From Sipunculus nudus (taxonomy: Eukaryota > Annelida > Sipuncula > Golfingiida > Sipunculidae), in assembly GCA_026874595.1 (NCBI GenBank), contig CM049306.1, forward strand, positions 18,409,019 through 18,473,018: a stretch of 64,000 nucleotides of DNA. Direction: 5' to 3'. The notes below the pieces were generated by a model. The model did no database searches, had not been told where the DNA came from, and saw only the letters and a list, made by a program, of their open reading frames with translations. Shown here piece by piece: positions 32,401 through 44,509 of the stretch. Each line of letters begins with the position of its first letter. The stretch's first letter is position 1. Both the position numbers and the translations under genes were made by a program.

Positions 32401-35400
32401 TACACTTACTACAAGTAAAGAAATGTTGATATAATATCTGCAATTAACAGTGTAAATGAAGTTAGTGAAAAAGACATGCTACATTTTAAGTTCACACTGA
32501 AAAAAAATGTCCAAATTCAAATGGTTTCCAGTAGCCAGTATTTGGTTACCAGAAGCCACTTCTGCATCAGTTTGTCTATACACCAACAAAGTAATCCACT
32601 TTCACAGTTTCTCTGAAAAATCCTGGAAAAAAGTGAAATGATGGGCTGAGGTTTGAGAACTCTATGTCTTTACAGTGTCTAAAGACTCATGATTATTTTC
32701 TGTTTTTTTTTTCCAGTTAAGTGTATCACAATTCATTGCCTTGTGTGTTAAGTATTATATATCAGACACTGCTTTTGATATTGTTTTATATTAACAAAAT
32801 ATAAAGCACATAATCACAATTACCACTGCATATAATCATCTTCAATTTCAAATTGACATCATATTACCAGTAAAACCCATAAAACGCGGGTTTACCCAGA
32901 AAAACCAACTGGGCCAAACCCTGATCAATGCAGTATCAAAGCTACTCTTATTAAATAATTGGCTGTCCTTCCTATGACAGGGGAGTCACAGGTAAAATTA
33001 TTAAACACTATGTTATATTACGCTTCAACTTGTTACAGCTTCATCCACCTGTTATGATATTAAGACTATATGGAGTGACTGTATAATCACTCACACACTA
33101 TCTTCACATGATATGTGCAAATACAGGCGGACAGTATGATGATTATAATTCCTTTAATGAAGTAAGATTCAGATGTAAGTGCAAGAAATAAGTGCTGAAA
33201 TCAATATACAAGTAGTGACTTAGATATAAAAATGTTTTCTGATTTTACAAGTGTTGTGCCAGAGGAAGGTGTATGAGTTATTCCATAGTCATGCTGACAG
33301 TTTTATTGTAGCCATATATCTGTTGCAAGTCCAAAAACTGAATACAACTATGCACACCCAAAATAATGTGGCACTACAATAACAAGAGATCAAGTGGACA
33401 TAGCCAGGGTTGGCAAGTTTCAGCCATTGCCTGTTTCTGTGGGCAGGGCATAAATAGGTTTCTGCAATCAGTTAATGTTTGGCAGAAATGGCAGAAACAC
33501 TATTGTAGAATATACTCCAACCAAAATTGGCATTTACTTAGTCATAAGAGAATAATAATCTAACCTCAAATTATTTTTGGTCAGCCTTTATTGACAAGAG
33601 TACATATTTATGCTTATGATTATGATCCTAGGAGCAGGGTTGCCACCCTGTTAAATGACCTGAAATCAAATGGACTCCACTATCAACAAGAAATGGGATA
33701 TTCAGGCTGGTCCTGATAAGATTTGTAACAACAGAGTGGCAATACTGGTGGGGAACATAGTCATTAAATCAGACTGTCGCACCTGCAAAAACCACTCTTA
33801 CCCATATAAAAATTTGTGATCTGTAACTGATCAGTACAGAAATTTCCTCTTTGTATGAACTATTCCTGATTGCAGTTCTCTTACTGAGTCTACAGTAACC
33901 ATGGATACTACCAGCGCATTCATTACACAACTCCAGGCAATACCCTTAACGCGCACACAACACTGACCCGCTCATGAGCATCATACTCCATAGAGAGGTC
34001 TACTAATTAATAAACCAGAGCAAAACGGATACCATCCGAGCTAGAAGTGCATAGAGCCGTTAAATTTCTTTTTTTAACTGAAAGTTGACCACCCAGCACC
34101 TACTTCTTGCACAGGGCTCTGTCCTGGCAGGGTATTAGGCCTCTCTTTCTGAGGCTGATGCATGCAGGTTGCCAGGCAAGGATACACGGTTATGATTAAA
34201 TAGTCTAAATGTCATGGTAGGTCGATAATGACCCCCTGCCCCCCCCCCCCCCCATGTGACCAGTCATGCTCCAGCAAACTAGGAACAGCAACTTGCACCA
34301 GGTCACAGAAAGGGGCCTCCGTCTGTGTGGTGGGGATATGAGATCACAGTTAATTAACACTATTCACTATACAGTGATCATGGGATTAGGAATAGGCTGA
34401 GTGTCACTGTGGCATCTTGATGGACTTTCATATAAATGTCAGAGGATCATGGTGGGGCTAAGTTTTCTTGTTCATCCTCACGACTTGTTCAGTGTAACAT
34501 GTCATCCAAGTTATGTATTTAGATCTAGACATCCAAAATAAGGCATAATTTCATAAAATTACTGGTAGATCATGAATGAAACTTCCCAGGCAGAGTGTCC
34601 TTAAAACTGTTCTAATTTTGTTATTTCTTTCTCAATAGGCAACATTGGACTCCTGCAGACTTGTCTCACCCTCCACAGGCGACCTTCAGTGTGCTTCACC
34701 CCAGACTACGTCAGGCCTGAGTGGCTCATCACGTTCATCTGTATAACTGTTGGTGTCGTGTGTGAGACCATCACTATAATCACCCTGATAGTCTCACATT
34801 ATAATTACGAGGTCATCAAGTATGCCAGATGGCTGGGCTTTGTAGCAGGTATGTAATGGCATAATGTACTATCACTGTTAAATTTTAGTAACAATTTTTC
34901 TGATATTCTGTCATTGTGTTCATATTGTTGCTTCTTGATCATTTTATTGTAACTCATTGATAATATTCATTAATTGATCAGGTGGTTTTATTATAACAAA
35001 AATAGAAGCAATATTTATTTTGGCATAAGAATGACACAAGGAATAGGAGAAGTGTTGTTTTTATTTTAAAACTTTAAAATCATGGCATTAGCAGATCAAT
35101 TATTATTTTATGCTGCACCTCTGTCTGAATATGAAGCAGAATTACTGGGATAAATGATTTTGCATGTAAATCTCAATAAATTATAATGTCTCTGACTCTC
35201 TTAAGTCTTACAAAGGGGATGTGTGTTATTTACTGTTAATTGCAGAGTTTATAAGGGTTTATAAACACTAAACAGTTTCTTAGCTACAAGATTATTTCAC
35301 TGCCAGTACTTGCCTTGATGTTTGGGTCATATTTATTTTAACCACCTGATTCATCATTGTTGAAATATGTCAACAACAAACTAAACCAAAGTGTTTTATT

Positions 35401-36491
35401 AAAGAAATCTTTCTTGATTATTATTTTTTTTTATAGCTCAGCTGACTGAAAGTAAATCGTAACCAATTCTTCTTATTTGACATCCAGGAAGTCCATGGAA
35501 AATATCCTTGGAAACCCAAAATTATGTCTCTATTACCCATATCCTCCGACTCTGATTTGTTAGTCCCCACAAGAACAATTAAATATATGATATAAAAGCT
35601 CCTGTATCTGGAGAATTTGTTCACCATGATTCTTTGCATGCATATTGATCATGGAGTGTTTCTTCAGTTCCTGCAGAATGGAGGTGCCACCTTTATTTTT
35701 CTAAATTTTTACGAATTTTTTTTCTCTAGTTTTGAGACCTTCAAATGAAGCAGTCATACTGTTAGGGCACAAACTGTAACCTTAAGTCTAAACCTAAAAT
35801 TTTCTAACTGTACATGCAGGGAGGTCTGAGGCAAATCTTTTTGGAAACCTGAAATCAGGTCATAGTGACCTATATTCTGCCAGATGTGTGAAAGAACATT
35901 ATTTGAGCACCCTATGGGACAGATTTGCATGTTTTGTTACAGTTGGACCTAAAAACTTCTAATATGATTTACATCCAGGGAGGTTCCTGTAAAAAATCTT
36001 GGAAACCGGAAAAAATGTCACTGTGACCTATATTCTGTAAGCTGTGTGTAAAAGAACATGATTTTAGCACTATTTTTAGTCACATGGGCACAGATGGTAG
36101 CAGCTGGATGTAATATAAGGTCACTGTAACCTATCTAAGGTCTATTGGCAAAAGGCATGATTTTAAGTACTCTGGGAGTCATGTTATTGTTACCCATTGC
36201 TCCAGGTTCCCTAAATTCAGCTGAGCTTCATGGCCCATGGGCCACTTGTTCAAATATGTGTATTACTTGCATAGATAACTTAGACTGGCTGTTTTATTTT
36301 CAGTGATAATGTTCTGCCTGGCAGCGGTGATATTCCCGATAGGTTTCGACATGGACCAGATTGGAGGCGAGCCTTATCAGCTCCCTAGCAGCTATCATGT
36401 CGGCATCTCGTATATTTTTTTTGTTCTAGCCCTGTGGATAACAGTTGTGGCTGAGCTCTTTGCTGGCAAAGTCTGTCTGCCACACTTTTGA
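29302..36491 (+). CDS. MOSMO: Modulator of Smoothened, four-pass membrane protein (three coding exons, complete)
   Basis: In vertebrates MOSMO acts with MEGF8 and the ubiquitin ligase MGRN1 to remove Smoothened from the cell surface and cilium, damping Hedgehog signalling. Coding exons 29302-29404, 34639-34848 and 36304-36491 join in phase 1 at both junctions with GT-AG introns, giving 166 codons against 167 in human. Recognisable family blocks are MDKLSVISGALFFAADLFA, PEWLITF, IKYARWLGFVAVIMFCLAA, VIFPIGF, GGEPYQLP and LFAGKVCLP. Hydrophobic segments at about residues 7-25, 64-87, 98-119 and 137-158 give four membrane passes. Cys42 and Cys53 lie in the first extracellular loop, a tetraspan-like arrangement. 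Start context GAAGATGG is good. Intron 1 (5.2 kb) and intron 2 (1.5 kb) hold several transposons. Divergent from B9D1. Confidence 0.96.
29550..30205. mobile_element. 656-bp inverted-repeat element with 8-bp target duplication (ATCTTATA)
   Basis: Left terminus GGATACCAGTCGATTCGTCA; right terminus, on the minus strand, GGGAACCAGTCGTTTCTTCA. Both continue with CCACAGTCATTTC. ATCTTATA lies directly outside both ends (29542-29549 and 30206-30213). Several TTCGTCACCA motifs lie inside. An 8-bp duplication is typical of hAT and P elements; no transposase is present. Located in MOSMO intron 1, inserted beside or into another repeat. Confidence 0.85.
30206..30425 (+). repeat. Repeat shared with 23750-23945
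   Basis: Opens with GCAGACAGAGTGTCTGTCTC and ends with CATATAATCCAGGTGCAAAG; it is the inverted counterpart of the segment in B9D1 intron 1. Confidence 0.65.
30426..31569 (+). other. MOSMO intron 1, unremarkable part
   Basis: AT-rich with no recognised element or exon. Confidence 0.6.
31578..32923. mobile_element. 1.35-kb hAT-like element in MOSMO intron 1
   Basis: Left terminus CAGGGTTTGGCC is matched exactly by the right terminus GGCCAAACCCTG, and GGTAAACCTGGG or GGGTAAACCC follows at both ends. Flanks ATCAGTGT and ATCAATGC agree at six of eight positions, consistent with a diverged 8-bp target duplication. Termini beginning CAGGGTTTGGCC with an 8-bp duplication are typical of hAT elements. 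No transposase frame seen. Confidence 0.65.
32924..34638 (+). other. MOSMO intron 1, distal part
   Basis: A hAT-like single end, CAGGGTTGGCAAGTTTCAGC, lies at about 33404-33425 with TGGCAGAAATGGCAGAAAC near 33481, probably a partial element. A poly-C tract occurs near 34238-34253. Otherwise nothing recognised before the exon 2 acceptor. Confidence 0.5.
34639..34848 (+). CDS. MOSMO: MOSMO coding exon 2
   Basis: 210 nt from acceptor CAATAG to donor GTATGT. Encodes NIGLLQTCLTLHRRPSVCF, PDYVRPEWLITF and the second membrane segment, then SHYNYEVIKYARWLGFVA. Confidence 0.95.
34849..35739 (+). other. MOSMO intron 2, proximal part
   Basis: AT-rich with no recognised feature. Confidence 0.6.
35740..36160 (-). 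repeat. Dispersed repeat, inverted copy, in MOSMO intron 2
   Basis: The reverse complement matches the units at 5700-6310: GCAGAATATAGGTCA, GTTTCCAAAAAGATTTGCC, ACAGTTTGTGCCCTA. Two units are visible. It contains GGTCATAGTGACC at 35858-35870, a perfect GGTCAnnnTGACC palindrome. Confidence 0.75.
36304..36491 (+). CDS. MOSMO: MOSMO coding exon 3 with stop
   Basis: 188 nt from acceptor TTTCAG to TGA. Encodes IMFCLAAVIFPIGFDMDQIG, GEPYQLPSSYHVG and the fourth membrane segment ending LFAGKVCLPHF. Confidence 0.96.
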
Positions 36492-39072
36492 CTGGAAGAA
36501 TCTCCATGACATGAACCTAAAATTGTGGATCTGATATGGTGATTTTTACTGTATGTTTATATGCATAGCACAGCACCAGAAACCCAGTGTCTGTCTCAGT
36601 GAAATATATCAAAACCTAACCCAGGATTTGATTAAAATACTTGTACAACAGCTCTGGTATTGCAGTTGATTTCCATGATATAATGTCAAAATACACTCTG
36701 GACAATGAAGTAGATTAATATTTTTGGCTGTGTCAGGAACACTGTGAAAAGACAGATGAAAGAACACTCAGAGACTGATCATTTGCTGGAGGCCTGTGAA
36801 GTGCATACTCAGCAAAAATCTGAACTATGGGATGTGCTGGACATGCATTGTGTCACAAGCTCTGTTTATATGGCAATAACTGCATCTGTACCAATATACA
36901 TAATATAAACCTGTTTTCACACTACATATATTTACTGGTTGCAGTAGCAGATACAGTTTTACTAGCACCTTATTCGTTTTCTGCTCACACTACACCAGTA
37001 TTCATTTGCAATTTTATCTTTGTCTGTGAAACCCACTGTGGAGAGGTTGCAGTAACATATTCATGAAAACTATTTTGCGCTGCAGAGCATGGACCCATGC
37101 CACAAGTGATGCATGTTGAATACTCTTTTTGCTGTGCATTCTTGGATATGTCATATCAGTCTGTGTGTCTGATTTTACTGATTTGCATCCATCCATAACA
37201 CCTGCCATAAGAAGTGATATTAATTCTATATTTTAAAGGTTCAAGTTTGTACACGAGAAATTAATTTTTTTTTTTAATTTGGTGTAGTCTGTTAAACACC
37301 TCTACCTAGTACAGTATTGGGACAGTGTATTCTAAAATAGAATGAGAGAACAGAACTAAAGTTAACCCTCTCGGGGTCTTGATTTGCCAGTGAGGGTAAG
37401 TGATTATCAAGGAATACATATTGGCAGATCTAAAAGTATATGAATTATGAGGGCTCTGAGAAATGCAGGTCACAAGACAAGTTATGTTACAATTGTCAGT
37501 GGACTTTATATGTGCACAGTGTAGTATATATCAATAGAAAGAGTAGATATTTATATCTGATTTGATCAGAAATTATGTTGACTATGATGATGTTATCATT
37601 TGTATAAATTTTGTTTATTATCTGTGATAGTGACTGTTACTATGTGGGATATATCAAGCATTTACTATTACGTTATTACATGCACCTGATATGATATGTT
37701 TTGTTCATATAATCATCAGTAATACTGGTTATCAGACAAAACATATAATCATCAGTAATACTGGTTTTCAGACAAGTTCTCTTCTTTGAGGCATTGTATA
37801 AGAGACCATGGGGCTAATTATATAACAGTGTCAGAGAGTACCTTTTGACCAAAACAGTTATGTCTCACCTACATCAAACTTAATACATTTCTTCACTATT
37901 TGCCCAAACAGGTGGCAACATTTTGGGAGTGAAAATGATTGTCATTGTGGGTAGAAGTACCTTATTTTTTTGTACTGTGAACAAAACTGTTGCTCTAGAG
38001 TTAAGAGGAATAAAATCTGACAGAAGATTATCAATGGTAAAATGTGTGTTCATATATATTACCCTTGACATAGAACCTGGTTTGAAATAAACATAATACA
38101 TACATATCTTTACATACACCACACCAACCTATTTGAACCAGGATACAATTCCAGTAACCAAATTATCAAAGTTCCTCCTTAGCAAAGTTGGTGAGATAGC
38201 TAAGCTAGTGCCCACGAGGTGCCCTCACATGAATTCTTCATAGGATGAGGTTGGTCTGTAGATATTTAGGAACAAAAATTAATAGGCAACAAACCCCCAT
38301 ATATGTTTATAAATTCATGTTTCATCCACTAACCAATGAACCACTGAGTAGTGACATCCTTGGATATAAAATAAAATGACCCTTTATATTTTGTAATTTA
38401 TTATTAATCAAATCAGTAAGTCATTGCCAGCCAGTTTATGTTCAATATATAGGAAACTTGGCAAATATTAAATCTTTATGTTAAGGTACCATGATTAATC
38501 ATCTGCAGGATTCATTTTCAGTAGAATAAATTATCCCTCAGAATGTGCATTCCACTGTAGTAGTGACCATGCCAGGTGCCTGTTGATTTCAGAGTTGGCC
38601 AATGGATGTGTTCCCCACCAACTTGTCACCTCCACCAAGATTGTTATGTTTTCACTGCTGTTTGTTGTTTGATTGCTTTGTCTGTTTAGTTACTAGTATT
38701 ACACAAACCTACTGTAACAAGCATTGGAAAATGGGCCATGTTCATAGAAGGCCTCTCTTCCTATATCTGACTGGTGTGTATTAATTAAAGATAAACAAGT
38801 AAAAGAGTGTCTATCCAACAGGCACAAGCTGTTCGTTGTGTTACTATTAACTTGTTTATAACTTGTGGGGAGCCAGACAAAATGGCCATTTGATCTTAAC
38901 TCCGATGTGTCCAGCAAGGACATCTAGTTGCAGATCAGATTCAATGTGGTCTGTAAATGAAAAAAGATGGTGTTGCTTCACACGCTGTCACCAGCAAGAG
39001 CAAGTGCACAGTCATGTGACTCGGGTCACATGGTTTTTTTCAGCAAGGGCACATGTATTGTGTTTACCGACA
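36492..39072 (+). other. MOSMO 3' UTR and downstream region
   Basis: No coding sequence recognised. Candidate AATAAA signals are at 38009-38014 and 38086-38091; neither is supported beyond the hexamer. A 35-bp tandem duplication (ATATAATCATCAGTAATACT) lies at about 37705-37775. Confidence 0.5.
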
Positions 39073-39081
39073 GCTTAGAGA

Positions 39082-39695
39082 GGGTCTATCTAAAACGCGG
39101 AGAATCCGCGGAGAGATGGAGAATTCGTGGAGAGATGGAGAATTTGCGGAGTTTTTATATGCAATGTTATTTTTAAATACACTTTAAAATCAATTAAATC
39201 TCCAACTATATTACTCTTCACATATTTGCGCATTGTTAAATGACCGAAATAATTAAAACGTGTACATGATGAAGCATTTTATGCTTAACAATGTAGACTC
39301 ACCGCCGAATGAATCTGTTGCGCAGAATGTAACAAACGTCTGAGTCACCAGCTGACACTGACAGATCTAAAGACGAAACCGCAACACTCTTATATTAATG
39401 TTTCAACAGTTTATTATGCAAACCATAACAAAACCATGCAGGTGTTAATAGGTGGTGAACCAAATATATAATATAATAAATAAATCATACGTTTACCGGC
39501 CTACATTTATTGATAGATAAAAAATACTATCACCATTATTAGTGTATAGGCTTAGACCAAATTTACCAGACATGCACAAATAAAAGTTGAAACGCAGACA
39601 TCGACTTTATACACAAACAAAGATTGCACCTTTAAGCTAATGAATCAACCTGGCAGTAGGATTTTATAAAAGAAAATTTAAATATATATTTTATA

Positions 39696-39726
<31 letters not shown>

Positions 39727-40533
39727 TTGTGATCACAGTTAAAGAGATTTTTTATTAGTCTGTACAAAATACACCACACTTCTTTCTGACCATAGCAATA
39801 CAGAGTACAATAATAATAAAAGAAATGAAAAGTATAGCACAATGTACACAAACGTGCAGCAAAAGTATACAAGAACTTATTTAAACAATCTTCACAAAAT
39901 TATTTAATTAATCAAGTTGTTTTAATTATTTTAAAGACAAATGAACATATTATATGAAACCACTTATTACCACTTATATTATATATATTTAATTTTTTTA
40001 TCACATTTAATCATGTCTTCGAATACATCTCCCAACCCAAATTCACATTCAATCCCAATTGTTACAGTTGTATTATATTTAGGCGTTGGTTTTCTGCTAG
40101 TAGGAGAAAGTTTTGTTTTAGGAAATGCTGTAAAAACTTGATGCTTCGACTGAGACAAGAAACTAATTGTTTTTTCGCAATTATCCCTTTTTAAAATGTT
40201 CAATTTGTTTAATTTCTTGAATGAAACAAAAATCAACTGCATTTGCAATTGCAAATAGTCCACAGTCTCCTGATGCTATTCGTTGTCTCTGGCATGGCAG
40301 AAATTAAATCTTATCGGAGAAGAACTTGCTTGTCGAAACAAATGAGAGCTGAATCTACGTGAATGTACAGATTTTTAATCATTTCGGTCATTTAACAGTG
40401 AACAAATATGTTACGAGTTATATAGTTGGAGAATTTAAGTGATTTTAATGCTTATTTAAAAGTATCATTGCATGAAAAAACTCTCCGCGAATTCTCCATC
40501 CCTCCGCGGATTCTCCGCAACTTAGACAGACCC
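39082..40533. mobile_element. 1.45-kb inverted-repeat element with 9-bp target duplication, Mutator-like
   Basis: Left terminus GGGTCTATCTAAAACGCGG and the minus-strand right terminus GGGTCTGTCTAAGTTGCGG match, and both continue AGAATCCGCGGAG, then GATGGAGAATTCG. Flanks GCTTAGAGA (39073-39081) and GCTTGGAGA (40534-40542) form a 9-bp duplication with one mismatch. A 9-bp duplication with extended inverted repeats points to the Mutator superfamily by inference. The interior is AT-rich, includes (TA)n at 39704-39722, and has no transposase. Confidence 0.75.
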
Positions 40534-40542
40534 GCTTGGAGA

Positions 40543-41912
40543 TAAACAAGCTCATATATCGATCACAGCAATGTAATAAGATTTTTTTTTCTTAACAGAA
40601 ATTAACTACAGCTCATTAATGTGAATCAGAGTAAGTCAGAAGTCACGTAAACTCTACAAATTAGACAGGTGAATGTATGGCCTTAAATTTTGGTGTAGGT
40701 TGGGATCAAGTGGCAGTTCTCGACGGAGTGCTGTTCTTTTTATGTGTTTGGAAATGTGAGGTGACAGGAGAGAATACTTAAGTCATTGTTTTGATAATTT
40801 GTACTACAGTCACAAATAAATTATTATAATGTACATTGTATTATTTATATTGATCATCTTTGTGGCGAACACTCTGTAAGTGACCAAATGGCCATGGAGC
40901 TCAGCAAATGGGCCAATCCTGTAACCGAGTGACCTGATATCATATGAAAACTTTATATCAAAGAGAAGAGTAACAAAAATGCGCCAGGTATGCTGCATTA
41001 TGGAAGGAAATTTCAAGGCTATGTCAGAGAATGTTCTAAGGGAGTGCACCTTGTCCTATCATTTTGGGCATGACGACACACCTTCCTGCCTCAGCTGTTA
41101 GGGCATGAATGCTGACCATCCTGCCATGACAGTCGGCAGACCTTCACGTTCAATTTTTACAGTGTATATCTTCACAAACAAAAGATATCAGCAGTGCTGC
41201 AATCCTCATACAATATATCACAAACTTAAATAAACATGCATAGCAATTTTCACTTCAGACGATTCAGTCAGATCAGCAATTTGTGTAGTTGAGACATCCG
41301 ACGACAGATAGCAGCACAGGGCAGTCTGACGTGTCCCTGAATCGTGATGCTGATCCGGAAAAAAAAGTCTCTGACGCAGTCAGCTTTACAACAAATCATT
41401 TAAAAAACTTCCCAAAAACTTAAAATTGATGGGGCATGATTTGTATGGTCCTTTTTTTTTTACATATATATAATCTGACTGAGGATAGAGGTACATGGGT
41501 ACCGTTTAAGAGAGCTGGCGACCCCTATCGGCAAAAATGTAAAATAGAAATATTCGTCACCACGGCCTGGCATTAAGCCAGCTTGAACGTAAGCAACCCG
41601 CAGGACTTCGACCATTTTAGCATTTATTTGTTTCTCATTGAAACGTTAAACCCACACCTGATGATGGTCCATAACTCCGTATACCTTTATGTCAACTGAC
41701 CCGTAGTACATCCATAATGAAGAGATATTAAACATCTGAAACAGTGGACCTGAAAACAGACAACGACAAACCTTGATACACCTTCTGACAGCTATTGTGT
41801 CATCTATATACAAACGTTTTTGTAAATACTGAGCGGGCCTACTTCACATATCTAATTTTATTTTCAATAAGTAAAGATCTTTATACTCGAATAAGCCAAG
41901 CCTGAAGAATTG
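40543..41912. other. Non-coding, nothing recognised
   Basis: No gene or element termini found. Confidence 0.5.

Positions 41913-42005
<93 letters not shown>
41913..42005. repeat. (TA)n microsatellite
   Basis: More than 90 bp of uninterrupted TA. Confidence 0.97.
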
Positions 42006-42008
<3 letters not shown>

Positions 42009-42124
42009 CCACTTATTATGGTTAAAATTTCAGTTATGACATTTTTACTGTAAAAGCACATCATCCCTCACAGACTACACGAAATAGCAAGCCTGTATTA
42101 TAAATATTACTATATATAATAAAC

Positions 42125-42125
<1 letters not shown>

Positions 42126-42176
<51 letters not shown>

Positions 42177-42192
42177 GTGAGAGAGAGAGAGA
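42126..42192. repeat. (TG)n then (GA)n microsatellite
   Basis: GTGTGTGTG followed by a long GA repeat with two GTGA interruptions. Confidence 0.95.
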
Positions 42193-42204
42193 ATAATTGT
42201 TTTG

Positions 42205-42340
42205 GTATTTAAAGTGCGGACACCTCTATTACGGGGAACTTGCTTTTACGGACACCTCGCTAATATCTCGCTGTTACGAAACCTTTAAGACAATAATATG
42301 GGTATGTCTCCAAACTGCTCTAATACGGACACCTGGGAAA
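42205..42340. repeat. Fragment of a GGACACC-rich inverted-repeat element
   Basis: Contains GCGGACACCTCTATTACGG, TTTTACGGACACCTCGCTAA and CTCTAATACGGACACCTGGG. This phrase structure matches the termini of the element at 669-1963, but no paired end was found. Confidence 0.5.
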
Positions 42341-43351
42341 AATAGTTAAAACCTCCGGCTCCGTCAGTTTTCGTTATTGGTAGGCTCCACTTAATATATG
42401 TTGTATCTTTTTCATCATCATTGGAATGGTTTGTCAACCATTTGGGCCTGATATGAACAAACCTCAATTATATTGGCTTATAACATCACATTGACTTGAT
42501 ACATTTAAATTATTTAATTTACGATAAATGTCCATTGACTGTGGATACGCCGAATGTCCGAGTAAACATCCTTAAAATGTACAGCTCAAAGAAATTTGCG
42601 GGCAGGTCAACAACATGTACATTTCCTTTGTATATTTTCGTCATTTTACTGCACGCAGTATTTACATGTCACTGCACCTATATTTTCTTGGTGGACATGT
42701 ACCACAGTGACCTGTGCGGGAGGGATCAACTGATCTGAGGCCAAATTCATACAAGTTCATGTCTCACGCTTATCCTGCTTGCAAAAAACATTCAATATCA
42801 AACAAATGGGGTTTTGTGGAAAACCATACAGACATCCTTTAGCCTCTCCCAGTTTTCTAACCTAGTGTTATGAGTGAGGTCATTATCAGTGGTGGGCCAA
42901 GGAATTTTAAAGGGCCGGCAGATTTCCTTCCTCCTGTGTGTGTGTTTGTGGGGGTGTTAGAAAAAAGACGTATATGACGCTAACTCGTTTTGGTGTCTTT
43001 TCTTAACTTTAAACAGCTGTAGTATTATTACTAAAACACCTTTCCTATATAGGCTCATTTATGATAAGAAGCATAACATTCTATATAGCGAGGAAAAACC
43101 CCGCCTGTGTTATACACTAAAAGAAACTCATATGATAAAACACGAACATAAAACCAATCAATGTTCGATCCTTTCCCAAAACTCCTTCACTAATTATATG
43201 ATTCTTGGATACTATTCGTGACATTTTTACGGTAAGAGCACCTCATCGATCCTCCCGCAAGGACTACACGAATTAACAACAATGTATTATAAATGTACCT
43301 GTATAATGGTGTATGTGTGTGTACATGTGTGAGAGAGATAATTGTGTCAAG

Positions 43352-43416
<65 letters not shown>

Positions 43417-44509
43417 TGATTTATGATACAATATAGCCAAGCACTGCATGAATGCGGAAAGAGACAGGGTAATCTAAAAGTCATCTCCCGGCTTAAAAAT
43501 CAGACTGAAAATATTTTCGGGTTCGCATTAAAAATAACTATAACTCAAAGCACAGGATTTAAATAAAAAAAGACAGATATATATAGTATCACATATAATG
43601 TACCCGCTGTTTTTTTATCTGCATGCTATGATCAAGCCATACAAAATTGTTACTTCTTATTTTTAGTGATACCCAATCATTATATATATTTAAAGTTAAT
43701 AGTATGGATAGATAGGCCGCACATTTTATAATGGCAGGTGACCCCGTAACGGCAACGCAATATAACGAGCCATTTAAAAAAAATAAAGACCGTTGGTTAG
43801 CTCTACTATAGGATATATATATAATAGCTAGGCCTATACCTATCATCAAATGTGTCAAATGGTATGGTATAAATAGTGCATTTTAAGGTATTCTAGGCAC
43901 ATTTTTTTCCCATAATTCACAAGTTGGATGAAATGTTTTTTTTTCGAGATGGGGGGGGGGGGGGGGACGACCCCTAAACAAACCCCATCCCCCCCCCCTC
44001 AGGATCCGCGCCTGATCATGTTATACCTACATATATTTAATGCTTTACACCATTAGGCCCTGTCTATATATACATGCAGAAACCCGTAATACTGAGCTGC
44101 CCCAATATACCAGTATGCCTTTCCCACAGCACTACTGAAACCCCTCATCCCCCCCCCCCCCTCCCCCGTGCATGGCATCCTAAATGCATGTTAACCAGGT
44201 GCAGTTATAAATCTTCTTTTCCCCGAAGTACGGAGCCCAGACGCTTCGTGCCGCCTCATATTCCCATGGGTCCCTTCCGTCCAACCGCCATTTTTCCCAT
44301 CCTCCTTTTTTCCCGGGAGTAGCTGCCATATTAATCTTCCTTTGTTTATCTACAATTCTCTGATTTCATCAGAAATAGGCCGATGTGTTTTTGTTCTCCC
44401 TGTTTTATATATGTTTTGATCCCAGGGATAAATGGACTTATTTTTCACTCCATGGAGGCTTTCTGAGGGCAGTTTGCAAATGTTCTTTTTATTTCCCCGG
44501 TTCAACCAG
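42341..44509. other. Non-coding with simple repeats
   Basis: Holds (TA)n at 43357-43410 and G and C runs at 43952-43999 ending in CAGGATCCGCGCCTG, a probable terminus of a GGATCC-type element. No host gene found; small frames here are poly-C or poly-G readthrough. Confidence 0.5.
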
